This document shows, in pieces, positions 9,951 to 17,677 of a DNA stretch of 64,000 nucleotides; positions within the stretch are counted from its first letter, which is position 1, and each line of letters begins with the position of its first letter. The notes under the pieces were generated by a model that was not told where the DNA came from, made no database searches, and saw only the letters and a list, made by a program, of their open reading frames with translations. Position numbers and translations under genes: made by a program. Source of the stretch: Mycolicibacterium rhodesiae. Lineage in GTDB: Bacteria > Actinomycetota > Actinomycetes > Mycobacteriales > Mycobacteriaceae. The stretch covers positions 1-64,000 of the forward strand of contig NZ_MVIH01000002.1 of the NCBI RefSeq assembly GCF_002086695.1, given 5' to 3'.

Positions 9951-9972
9951 GCCTACCTACTAGAAGGTAGGC
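9951..9972. promoter_or_regulatory. Perfect 22-bp palindrome, TetR operator
   Basis: GCCTACCT (9951-9958) and AGGTAGGC (9965-9972) are exact inverted 8-mers with a 6-base spacer. The palindrome ends eight bases before the ATG of the TetR gene at 9981, inside the leader. It is therefore very likely the regulator's own binding site, used for autorepression. It also lies in the gap to the divergent DUF4393-like gene. Confidence 0.75.
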
Positions 9973-9980
9973 TCCTGAAC

Positions 9981-10574
9981 ATGTCCACTCCGACCACCAC
10001 TTCCGACGCGATCCTGCGGTGCGCGCACTCGTCGATCGTTGCCGGCGGATACAGCGGCTTCAGTTACGCCGACATCGCGGCGGTCGTGGGAATCCGGAAG
10101 GCCAGCATTCACCATCACTTCCCGACCAAGTCCGACCTTGTACGCACGCTGGTCAAGCAGTATCGGGAGCAGGCCGAAGCGGGCCTCGCCGCAATGGAGC
10201 GCGATGCATCGGATGCGCTCGAACAACTTCGGGCGTTCACCGGCTTCTGGGAGGCGTGCATCGGCGCACCGGAGACCAGCTACTGCCTCTGCGCGCTGCT
10301 CGCCACCCAGATCCCCGTGCTCCCCGACGAGATCGTGCTCGAACTGCGCGCATACTTCCGCACCCTGTCCGCATGGCTGGAGTCCGCACTGGAACGCGGT
10401 GTGCAGGAGGGGATCATCACGCTGAGCGGTAGCCCACACGCCGAAGCCGAGGCACTGATGGCGACGGTCCACGGGGCCATGTCGTCGGCGCGGGCCTACG
10501 GCGAGCCCGAGGTTTTCGCCGCGATCACCCGGCCCGCCATCGACCGCTTGCGATCGGCTTCACCCAACAGATAG
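9981..10574 (+). CDS. TetR-family transcriptional regulator
   Basis: A 197-aa regulator with a TetR helix-turn-helix in residues about 8-55 (FSYADIAAVVGIRKASIHHH) and a C-terminal domain with YCLCALLATQIPVLPDEIV and HGAMSSARAYGEPEVF. The cysteine-bearing CLCALLA segment resembles NemR/YcdC-like sensors, which respond to electrophiles, but that is only a suggestion. A perfect palindrome sits directly before the start codon. Divergent neighbour: the DUF4393/DUF445 pair. Downstream neighbour: a DUF308 membrane protein after 157 bases. Confidence 0.85.
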   Translation: MSTPTTTSDAILRCAHSSIVAGGYSGFSYADIAAVVGIRKASIHHHFPTKSDLVRTLVKQYREQAEAGLAAMERDASDALEQLRAFTGFWEACIGAPETSYCLCALLATQIPVLPDEIVLELRAYFRTLSAWLESALERGVQEGIITLSGSPHAEAEALMATVHGAMSSARAYGEPEVFAAITRPAIDRLRSASPNR

Positions 10575-10731
10575 CCGCCACTACAAGTTTCGACAGGTAA
10601 GCGTCGCAGCTCCGAGCCGCAACAGTGACGGCCTCGGTTGATCTGCCATGCGCGGATCTCGGCGCGAGCAGAGCCAGGGCATCCCCTGCGCTCTAGTCGC
10701 TCGTGCCTTCACCCGAACGAAGGTTGAAGAA

Positions 10732-11316
10732 ATGACCGAGACAGTCGACCACGTCCGAGAGCACGCCGCCCCCGGAGGCCACACGTGGCTCGAGCGTTAC
10801 TACTACGCGCGTGCCGCATTCTCCATCGCATGGGTCGGCGCCGCCGTCACCCTGGCCGACAGTTCCACCGTTGTCATCGCAACACTGCTCCTGATCTACC
10901 CGGCGTGGGACGCGGTAGCCAATCTCATTGACGGGCAACGCAACGGCGGCTTACGGCGCAATCCGACACAAGCGGTCAACTCGGTAGTCAGCGTCGCGAC
11001 CACCGTCGCCGTCGCGATCGCCCTGACCTCGAGCATGAACGCCGTGTTCGGCGTGTTCGGCATCTGGGCGGCGATGTCTGGACTCCTCCAACTGAGCACC
11101 GGCGTGCGTCGCTGGAAAGATGCAGGCGGACAGTGGCCGATGGTTATCAGTGGAATCCAGTCGGCAGTTGCAGGCGCCAGTTTCCTCGTGCAAGCAGCCT
11201 CCACCGAGGTGCCCCACCTGACTGCCATTGCCCCGTACGCCGCCTTCGGCGCGTTCTACTTCCTGCTCTCCGCGGTAGTCCTGACCGTCGGTCATCGCCG
11301 CCGTCGCCGCTCCTGA
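10732..11316 (+). CDS. DUF308-family membrane protein
   Basis: A 194-aa protein with about six hydrophobic segments arranged in pairs (for example STVVIATLLLIYPAWDAVAN and VFGIWAAMSGLLQLSTGVRR), the layout of DUF308/HdeD-like membrane proteins. The start at 10732 (MTETVDHVREHAA) is preferred because it begins the conserved part and has AAGG upstream; the longer in-frame ATG at 10648 adds an unconserved basic tail. It ends in a basic RHRRRRRS tail, cytoplasmic by the positive-inside rule. It precedes the GMC oxidoreductase by 37 bases and may share its transcript. Confidence 0.7.
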   Translation: MTETVDHVREHAAPGGHTWLERYYYARAAFSIAWVGAAVTLADSSTVVIATLLLIYPAWDAVANLIDGQRNGGLRRNPTQAVNSVVSVATTVAVAIALTSSMNAVFGVFGIWAAMSGLLQLSTGVRRWKDAGGQWPMVISGIQSAVAGASFLVQAASTEVPHLTAIAPYAAFGAFYFLLSAVVLTVGHRRRRRS

Positions 11317-11353
11317 CCATCGCCGCAACCAGATTCACGAGGAGATGCAATCG

Positions 11354-12874
11354 ATGAGCTTCGACGAGACATATGACTATGTCGTGGTCGGCGCAGGCTC
11401 GGCAGGCTGTGTGCTGGCCGCCCGCCTCGCGGAAGACCCGGCCGTGTCGGTGCTGTTACTGGAATCTGGTGGGGCCGATGACAAGCCCGAGTTGTCCACT
11501 CCATCCGTGTGGCCGTCGCTGTGGGGAACCGATGTGGACTACGCGTATCGCACCGCGCCGCAACCAGGCACCGACGGCGTCGCACACCTGTGGCCGCGTG
11601 GCCACACGGTCGGCGGCAGCAGCAGTATCAACGCGATGGTCCATCTGAGAGGTCATCCCAACGACTTCGCCACGTGGTACGAATCCGGTTGCACAGGATG
11701 GGATTACGATGCGGTGCTGCCGTTCTTCAAGCGAATGGAGACCGTCGCGGGCGGAGACCCGCGCTACCGCGGCGTGGACGGACCGATGCGCCCGGCCCCT
11801 GCCGCGCACCCCAATCCGCTGTCGCGCGCATTCCTCGACGCCGCCCGGTCTGCGGGTTATCCCCTGACCGAGGACTTCAGCGGGGCCACGCCCGAGGGTG
11901 CGGGGTGGCACGACCTCGCGATCCACGAGGGCATGCGTCAGAGCGCCGCGACCGCGTACCTGCACCCGATCCGTAAGCACAGATCAAATCTGGTCGTGTC
12001 GACGGGGTCACGCGCACGCCGCCTCGTCCTCTCCGGAAGTCGTTGCACCGGGGTGGAGTTCACCCGCGAAGGCCGGCCGGTGACCGCCGGTGCAACCACC
12101 GAGGTGGTGTTGAGCGCGGGCGCGGTGGACTCGCCCCGACTGCTGCTGCTATCCGGCGTGGGTCCCGCTGCCGAACTGGAAGCCGTCGGGCTACGAGTCC
12201 TTCACGATCTGCCCGGCGTGGGACGCAACCTGCACGATCATCCGCTGTGCGGAGTGGTCTACCAGGCGTCCCGCGCAATCCCGGCCGGGTGCGCCAATCT
12301 TGCCGAAGCCTCGATGCTGTGGCGCAGCGAAGCATCACTGAGTGGCCCCGACATGCAGCTGATGTTCATTCATGTGCCCTTTCATCCGCCGCACCTGACC
12401 GCGCCGGTGAACAGCTTCACGATCGCGGTCGCCACCATTCCGACAGCGCGCGGGTCGGTGCGTCTCGCGGGGCCGGATCCAGCGACGCCGCCGCTCATCG
12501 ACCCGAACTATCTCGGTACGGACGCCGACGTGCAGCGGATGATGCACGGCGTGCAAGTGGCCCGAGAGATCGCGAACGACAAGGCGTTCGACCACTGGCG
12601 CGCCCGGGAAGTGCTGCCGGGTCCCGACGTCGAGAGCCAGTCGGGGCTGCGCGATTACCTGGCCCGCGCGACAGGCACCTACTACCACCCCGTGGGCACC
12701 TGCGCCATGGGCATCGGACCCGAAGCGGTAGTGGGCCCGGACCTGCGAGTCCATGGACTGAGCGGTCTGCGTGTCGCCGACGCATCGGTCATGCCGCGTA
12801 TCGTCGCGACGAACACGAACGCGACAACCATGATGATTGCCGAAAAGGCCGCCGCGCTGATCAGGAACTTCTGA
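11354..12874 (+). CDS. GMC-family FAD-dependent oxidoreductase (choline dehydrogenase-like)
   Basis: A 506-aa flavoprotein. The N-terminus has the FAD dinucleotide motif (VVVGAGSAGCVLAARLAE), GMC signature 1 is PRGHTVGGSSSINAMVHLRG, and signature 2 is GAVDSPRLLLLSGVGP. The C-terminal catalytic region has the His of YYHPVGTCAMG and the Asn of ATNTNATTMM. It should oxidise an alcohol to the aldehyde or beyond; the substrate is not inferable. An AGGAG lies at the right distance from ATG 11354, while ATG 11345 directly abuts it, so 11354 is chosen. The small DUF2834 gene follows after 33 bases. Confidence 0.9.
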   Translation: MSFDETYDYVVVGAGSAGCVLAARLAEDPAVSVLLLESGGADDKPELSTPSVWPSLWGTDVDYAYRTAPQPGTDGVAHLWPRGHTVGGSSSINAMVHLRGHPNDFATWYESGCTGWDYDAVLPFFKRMETVAGGDPRYRGVDGPMRPAPAAHPNPLSRAFLDAARSAGYPLTEDFSGATPEGAGWHDLAIHEGMRQSAATAYLHPIRKHRSNLVVSTGSRARRLVLSGSRCTGVEFTREGRPVTAGATTEVVLSAGAVDSPRLLLLSGVGPAAELEAVGLRVLHDLPGVGRNLHDHPLCGVVYQASRAIPAGCANLAEASMLWRSEASLSGPDMQLMFIHVPFHPPHLTAPVNSFTIAVATIPTARGSVRLAGPDPATPPLIDPNYLGTDADVQRMMHGVQVAREIANDKAFDHWRAREVLPGPDVESQSGLRDYLARATGTYYHPVGTCAMGIGPEAVVGPDLRVHGLSGLRVADASVMPRIVATNTNATTMMIAEKAAALIRNF

Positions 12875-12907
12875 GACGCACACGCTCGGTCAGCGCATAA
12901 TCCGTCG

Positions 12908-13282
12908 ATGACGACGATTTCGCGCCTATCTCCAATGGACAAGTTGCTCTGCGGCATCTACCTCGTCCTGGCAATCGCCGCGCTGGTGTTCGCCTTCGGC
13001 AACACGATTGCCTACATGCTCAGCGACGGCAACGGCGGCATCACCGGGTTCTTCTCGGCCGGGTACGTCAACTACGCGACCTCGTCGTTGACCAACGACT
13101 TGCTGATCGTCGCGCTGGCGGCTGTCGTGCTCATGGTCGCCGAGGGTCGTCGACTCGGGGTCCGCTTCGTGTGGGCCTATGTCGCGGCTGGCTTCTTGAT
13201 CGCCATCAGCGTGGCGTTCCCGCTCTTCCTGATTGCCAGACAGCTCAAACTCGCCGAGCGAAACAATCTGGCAGCCAACTGA
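12908..13282 (+). CDS. DUF2834-like small membrane protein
   Basis: A 124-aa protein with three or four transmembrane segments (LLCGIYLVLAIAALVFAFGN, LLIVALAAVVLMVAE, FVWAYVAAGFLIAISVAFPL). The loop GFFSAGYVNYATSSLTNDLL fits the DUF2834 family of unknown function. It lies just behind the GMC oxidoreductase on the same strand and ends seven bases from the convergent lactonase gene. Confidence 0.65.
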   Translation: MTTISRLSPMDKLLCGIYLVLAIAALVFAFGNTIAYMLSDGNGGITGFFSAGYVNYATSSLTNDLLIVALAAVVLMVAEGRRLGVRFVWAYVAAGFLIAISVAFPLFLIARQLKLAERNNLAAN

Positions 13283-13289
13283 ACTCGAC

Positions 13290-14156
13290 CTAACCCGTGA
13301 GCTGCTGCTCGTCGAACCGTGTCTCGGGCAAGCCCTGAGTGCCGGCGTCGACGAGGAACACCGCGCCGGCGAGTGGTTCCGTGTCGGGCACGTCAGGCAG
13401 AGCCGAGGTGATGGCCAGCGTGCGCAGATCGCTGCCTACGAACATGCAGCTGGTCGGGCGCGACACCGGCACCTCCACTTCACGATCGATCCGGCCGTCC
13501 GGCGTATACCGGACGACCCTGCCCCCATCCCATTTCGCCGACCAGACACACCCATCCGCATCGACGGTGAGGCCGTCCGGGTCGGAAGGCTTCACGTCCG
13601 TCGCGAAGATTCGTCCGTTGTTGATCTCACCGGCCGACGCGTCGTAATCGAAGACCCGAATCGTCTGGGTAGGCGAATCCGCGTAGTACATCAGCTTGCC
13701 GTCCGGCGACCAGCCGAGACCGTTCGAAACAGTGACGCCGTCAAGCTGCACCTGCGGCCGTCCATCCCGAAGGCGATAGAGATGCGCGACGGGCTCGGTC
13801 TCGGCGTCGTGCATCGTGCCGAACCACAGAAGCCCGTTACGGTCAGTTTTTCCGTCGTTGCACCGCACGCTCGAGGTGTCCCAACTACCGGTCCACTTCG
13901 ACTGCCATCCATCACCGTTGTAGGAGTAGAGGCCGTCACGGCAGCCGGCGAGAAGGAGCCCGGACCGGGTTTTCACGACGAAGCCCACTTCGCCGGGCGT
14001 AGAGATCGTGGCGACGTCACTGCCGTCCAGGCGAACCCAGTGGATTGAACATCCGGTGCTGTCCACCCAGTAGAAAGTGCCGTCCTCGGCGTCCCACCAT
14101 GGTCCTTCACCGAGCTCGTCGCGATGGTCTGACAGGACGTCTGGCTTCGGCGGCAC
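13290..14156 (-). CDS. SMP-30/gluconolactonase/LRE-family protein
   Basis: A six-bladed beta-propeller lactonase-like enzyme, 288 aa from the chosen GTG at 14156. GGGAG lies six bases ahead of this GTG, and the next residues begin the conserved domain; an upstream in-frame ATG (14270) adds 38 low-complexity residues. Metal-site motifs are visible: ELGEGPWWD (Glu), CNDGKTDRNG (Asn/Asp) and GLGWSPDGKLMYYAD (Asp). Relatives hydrolyse sugar lactones or similar esters. It converges on the DUF2834 gene. Confidence 0.85.
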   Translation of the reverse strand: MPPKPDVLSDHRDELGEGPWWDAEDGTFYWVDSTGCSIHWVRLDGSDVATISTPGEVGFVVKTRSGLLLAGCRDGLYSYNGDGWQSKWTGSWDTSSVRCNDGKTDRNGLLWFGTMHDAETEPVAHLYRLRDGRPQVQLDGVTVSNGLGWSPDGKLMYYADSPTQTIRVFDYDASAGEINNGRIFATDVKPSDPDGLTVDADGCVWSAKWDGGRVVRYTPDGRIDREVEVPVSRPTSCMFVGSDLRTLAITSALPDVPDTEPLAGAVFLVDAGTQGLPETRFDEQQLTG

Positions 14157-14300
14157 TTGGTCTCCCTGCTGGCGGTAGATGCCCGCCCATGTTCCCAGTT
14201 CGTCGGCAATCTTTCTTGGCGAGGCTGATCTAAAACCCCCACCACCGGCGCAAATCTGCGAACGTGTCAATAACAGGTCGCTTCTACGGAGGTCGCGAAG

Positions 14301-15164
14301 ATGAACGCTCGGATTCTCCCGGTGTTGGCAGTAGGGCTGTTGCTTGCCGGATGCGGGGGCGGCGGCACTGAGGAGAAGGCCGAATCCTCAGGCGGCTCAG
14401 CGGCGTCGGACACCGCGAAGTCCAAGGGCCCCGAGGACACTGCGACGGCGGACGCCGGCGGGAAGATGATCGTCACCTATGACGATGCCACCAGTCCTGA
14501 AGCGCAGAACGGCAAAAAGTTGTTGCAGGACAACAAGGTTCTTGAAGACCTTGCCGACGACATCAACCAATCACTGAAACTGCCCCAGGACATCCCCCTG
14601 CACGGCTCGCAATGCGACCAGGCGAACGCCTTCTGGAGTCCGAGCCAGAAGACCATCACCATCTGCTACGAGGATGCCGACCTTGGCGAGAAGATCTTCA
14701 CCAAGGCGGGCGACAAAGACCCCACCGCGTCGGCCATCGGTTCCGAGGACGCCACCTTCTATCACGAGACCGGCCACATGGCGATCACCCTCTACGACCT
14801 TCCGATCACCGGCAAGGAAGAAGACGCCGCCGACCAACTGGCCGCGTACATCCTGCTGACGCCCGGCGACAACGGCAAAGTCGATTCCGAGTCGTTGAAG
14901 GCCATCACAAACTTCGCCCGGGCTTTCCAAGCGTCGGCCTCTGCGCGCACCGAACTCGGCGCGGCGGATATGGCCGACGTCCACTCACTGGACCAGCAGC
15001 GCGTGTACAACCTGCAGTGCTGGATCTACGGGTCCAACCCCGACGCCAACGCCGACATGATCACCGACGGCGGGCTCCCCCAGGAGCGTGCGCAGGGCTG
15101 CCCGGACGAGTGGAAGCAGCTCAGCCACGCCTGGTCGACGTTGCTCGACGAGCACTGGAAGTAG
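14301..15164 (+). CDS. Lipoprotein metallopeptidase-like protein (DUF4344)
   Basis: A 287-aa protein with a lipobox (LLLAGC, Cys18) followed by a Ser/Glu/Gly linker, so it is likely lipid-anchored outside the membrane. Residues 155-159 are HETGH, a zinc HExxH motif, and a downstream KEEDAADQLA offers a third, glutamate ligand. This matches DUF4344 putative metallopeptidases. Two cysteine pairs (near 105/122 and 239/264) may form disulphides. A clear GGAGG ribosome-binding site precedes the ATG. The gene is divergent from the lactonase across about 140 bases. No substrate is known. Confidence 0.8.
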   Translation: MNARILPVLAVGLLLAGCGGGGTEEKAESSGGSAASDTAKSKGPEDTATADAGGKMIVTYDDATSPEAQNGKKLLQDNKVLEDLADDINQSLKLPQDIPLHGSQCDQANAFWSPSQKTITICYEDADLGEKIFTKAGDKDPTASAIGSEDATFYHETGHMAITLYDLPITGKEEDAADQLAAYILLTPGDNGKVDSESLKAITNFARAFQASASARTELGAADMADVHSLDQQRVYNLQCWIYGSNPDANADMITDGGLPQERAQGCPDEWKQLSHAWSTLLDEHWK

Positions 15165-15288
15165 CGAGCCCGCGTTAAGTAATCGTCTACTTCAATTTCG
15201 CTGATCAGGCGATGTCGCTTGACGGGGCCGCCGAACCGGGCGCACTGTGTGATTCAAGTCATAAGACCGGGGCGAAAGGCGACAACTC

Positions 15289-16389
15289 GTGACCACCAAA
15301 GACATGTACACCCAGGTTCCCGACCCCTACTCGTGGGAGGTCCCCAGCGCCGGCGACGCTCGCTTCACCTGGGAATACGACGAGGGACGGGCCCGACTTC
15401 TGTCGCTCTATCAGAAGGGCAAGGACAAGCAGTGGGACGCGCAGTCGCGCATCGACTGGAGCCTGGACGTCGACCCGATGAACCCGGTCGGAATGCCCGA
15501 CGAGTTCCATCCGCTGTTCGGCAGCCCGGCGTGGGAGTCAGCGGACGAGAAGCGCCGCGCCGAGATGCGCCAGCACAACCAGGCTTGGAACTTCTCGCAG
15601 TTCCTGCACGGGGAGCAGGGGGCCATGGTGTGCGCGGCCAAGATCGTCGAGGTGGTCCCCGATTTGGACGCCAAGTTCTACGCCGCCACCCAGACCATGG
15701 ACGAGGCCCGGCACGTCGAAGCCTTCTCACGATTCCTGCAGGAGAAGATCGGTCTGGTCTATCCGATCAACTCCAACCTTTCCGCTCTGCTGGCAGACAC
15801 CCTCAGCGACTCACGCTGGGACATGCCGTACCTGGGCATGCAGGTTCTGATCGAAGGCCTGGCGCTCGCAGCGTTCGGGGTGCAGCGCGACCTGGCGCCA
15901 GAGGGCTCGCTGGCCAAGCAGTTGCTCGCATATGTCATGCAGGACGAGGCCCGTCACGTCGCCTTCGGACGAATCTCGTTGAAGGACTACTACTCCGAGC
16001 TGACCACGGCCGAGCGCGACGACCGTGAGGAATTCGTCGTGGATGCCTGCTATCTGATGCGTGACCGGTTCCGCGGCGAGGAGGTCATGGAGAGGCTGGG
16101 TCTCAATGTCAAGGAGTGCGCCGAGTGGGTCGATCATTCGCCGCTGATGATCCAGTTCCGCTCGCACCTGTTCAGCCGCATCGTGCCGATTGTCAAGGAC
16201 ATCGGGCTGTGGGGCGACAAGGTGCAAAAAGCCTTCCGGGACATGGGCGTTCACGACATGGCCGACCTCAACATCGATTCGCTGATGAAGGCCGATGAGG
16301 ATCAGGCCGAGTCGCTGGACAAGGCGCACGCCGAAATGGCGGCCCGTGCCACTGAGGTCGACGAGGTGATCGCGGCCGGCATGAGCTAG
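15289..16389 (+). CDS. Ferritin-like di-iron protein
   Basis: A 366-aa, mainly helical protein. Two DEARH motifs (ExxH) plus glutamates in FLHGEQGAM and QVLIEGLAL give the four-helix di-iron carboxylate ligand set of ferritin-like/ribonucleotide-reductase-R2-like or AurF-like oxygenases. No signal peptide is seen, so it is cytoplasmic. A GTG start at 15289 follows the weak GAAAGG signal. It probably activates O2 for an oxidation; the substrate and partner reductase are not visible locally. It converges on the GH16 gene, 21 bases away. Confidence 0.8.
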   Translation: MTTKDMYTQVPDPYSWEVPSAGDARFTWEYDEGRARLLSLYQKGKDKQWDAQSRIDWSLDVDPMNPVGMPDEFHPLFGSPAWESADEKRRAEMRQHNQAWNFSQFLHGEQGAMVCAAKIVEVVPDLDAKFYAATQTMDEARHVEAFSRFLQEKIGLVYPINSNLSALLADTLSDSRWDMPYLGMQVLIEGLALAAFGVQRDLAPEGSLAKQLLAYVMQDEARHVAFGRISLKDYYSELTTAERDDREEFVVDACYLMRDRFRGEEVMERLGLNVKECAEWVDHSPLMIQFRSHLFSRIVPIVKDIGLWGDKVQKAFRDMGVHDMADLNIDSLMKADEDQAESLDKAHAEMAARATEVDEVIAAGMS

Positions 16390-16410
16390 GGCCAGCGCTC
16401 CCCCGGTCTG

Positions 16411-17244
16411 TTACCAGACCCGCACGTAGTCGACGAGCATGTCGGCCGGGTAGGTACCCCCGCGCGGATCGCCACCGCCTGAGCCGCTGACGGCCAGGTT
16501 CAGCACCGGGAACATCCGGTAGTCGGGGAAGTTGAACGGCCAGTCGTCGATGGAGTTGGCCGGAACCGTGAAGTACGGCTCGGCGCCGTCGACGTAGTCC
16601 TTCCAGAAGTACATTCCCGAGTCGTTCCACGTGACACGCCAGGTATGCCAGTTTCCGTCGATCGGCGTCGGTTGGGTGGCGAAGGAGGTTCCATCCAGAC
16701 GCGCGTGAACGGTTGTCCCCGAAGGCCATTCACCATTGCCGTACCACTCGGCGAGGTCCACCTCGCCACCGACTTCGGGATGGTCGTTCATCAGCCACCA
16801 GGCCGGCCAGCAGCCCGCGGTCAAGCAGTTGAACTTGATCCGGGCTTCCCAGGTGGTCCCGATTCCGCCCCACCAGTTCCCCAAGACCTTGCCGCTGACG
16901 TACTTGTTGTTGTCGCGGGTCGCACGGATGACGAGGTTGGAATTGCCGTCCAGAAAGACGTGCTGACGATCGTCGCGGTACTGGCCCATGTTCTCGGGCC
17001 GATCCCAGAACACCGGGTTCTTGATGGTCTCGCGCGCCTTGGCGATCCGCCACTTCGAGGGATCGGGAGCCGAGCCTGCCGGCCCGTCGAACTCGTCATG
17101 GAAGAGATACGCAGGCGCCGCGGCATTCGGAGCCGGTGCTTGCGGACGGGTGGGCGTGGCACCTGCCGCCGGCATCGGCAGCGCGGCGGCGACCGCGCCG
17201 AACCCCGCCATGAGCATCAGGCTGCGACGATCAATTTCTGGCAC
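16411..17244 (-). CDS. Secreted GH16 beta-1,3-glucanase (Rv0315-like)
   Basis: From GTG 17244 the protein is 277 aa. The N-terminus has DRRSLMLMAGFGAVAAALP, a twin-arginine-like signal, then a Pro/Ala linker and a GH16 jelly-roll domain. The catalytic EXDXXE is EVDLAE at residues 161-166 within GGEVDLAEWYGNGEWPSG. Nearby motifs such as GGIGTTWEARIKFNCL and HTWRVTWNDSGMYFW match M. tuberculosis Rv0315 closely from memory; that protein also starts just before its DRR. It cuts beta-1,3-glucan extracellularly. A longer in-frame start at 17295 would bury the signal. Confidence 0.92.
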   Translation of the reverse strand: MPEIDRRSLMLMAGFGAVAAALPMPAAGATPTRPQAPAPNAAAPAYLFHDEFDGPAGSAPDPSKWRIAKARETIKNPVFWDRPENMGQYRDDRQHVFLDGNSNLVIRATRDNNKYVSGKVLGNWWGGIGTTWEARIKFNCLTAGCWPAWWLMNDHPEVGGEVDLAEWYGNGEWPSGTTVHARLDGTSFATQPTPIDGNWHTWRVTWNDSGMYFWKDYVDGAEPYFTVPANSIDDWPFNFPDYRMFPVLNLAVSGSGGGDPRGGTYPADMLVDYVRVW

Positions 17245-17677
17245 GGCTAAACCATAGAATGAAATCCTGGCCGGACTCGCAACCGGGGCCGTCACTTCTA
17301 CTCCCGCTGGCCGAACTCATCGTGAACGGTCGATTTACCTGCGTAAACGACCCGGCCAACATTCGTATACGACCCGCGGGTGTCGCGGCGCGAAGTGTCG
17401 CGACCGCGTGTCGCCACGCCGACCACATCCTTACCTCGCCGCTAATTTTCGACAGCTGATTTCGACGGAGACCGGCTCGCGCCGAGCCAGCCTCGCAAAC
17501 ATGCGGTGACCTCGGATTCTGTTCTCGCGGTCCGCAGCCGACGGCTTCCTGCGAGGCTGCTGGGTAACCCCGCCGTTGCGCGAGGGCAAGCATTCGGAAC
17601 CGCGCCGTTTACCGTTTGGGGTGGCCCTGACCTGCCCGCTCCTCTACGATGCCCTAGAGCTAACGAAGGGTCAGCAA
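17245..17677. other. 433-base intergenic region
   Basis: This gap separates the GH16 gene and the duplicated-domain secreted protein, which point away from each other, so it must hold both promoters. I see no convincing gene; short open frames here have no ribosome-binding site or recognisable product. One perfect hairpin is present, GGCTCG (17474-17479) and CGAGCC (17483-17488) with a 3-base loop. No clear -35/-10 pair stands out. Confidence 0.4.

Noticed and set aside
17231..17593. Open frames in the 433-base gap (both strands)
   Set aside because: No ribosome-binding site, no recognisable protein and codon use unlike neighbours. The region must hold two divergent promoters.
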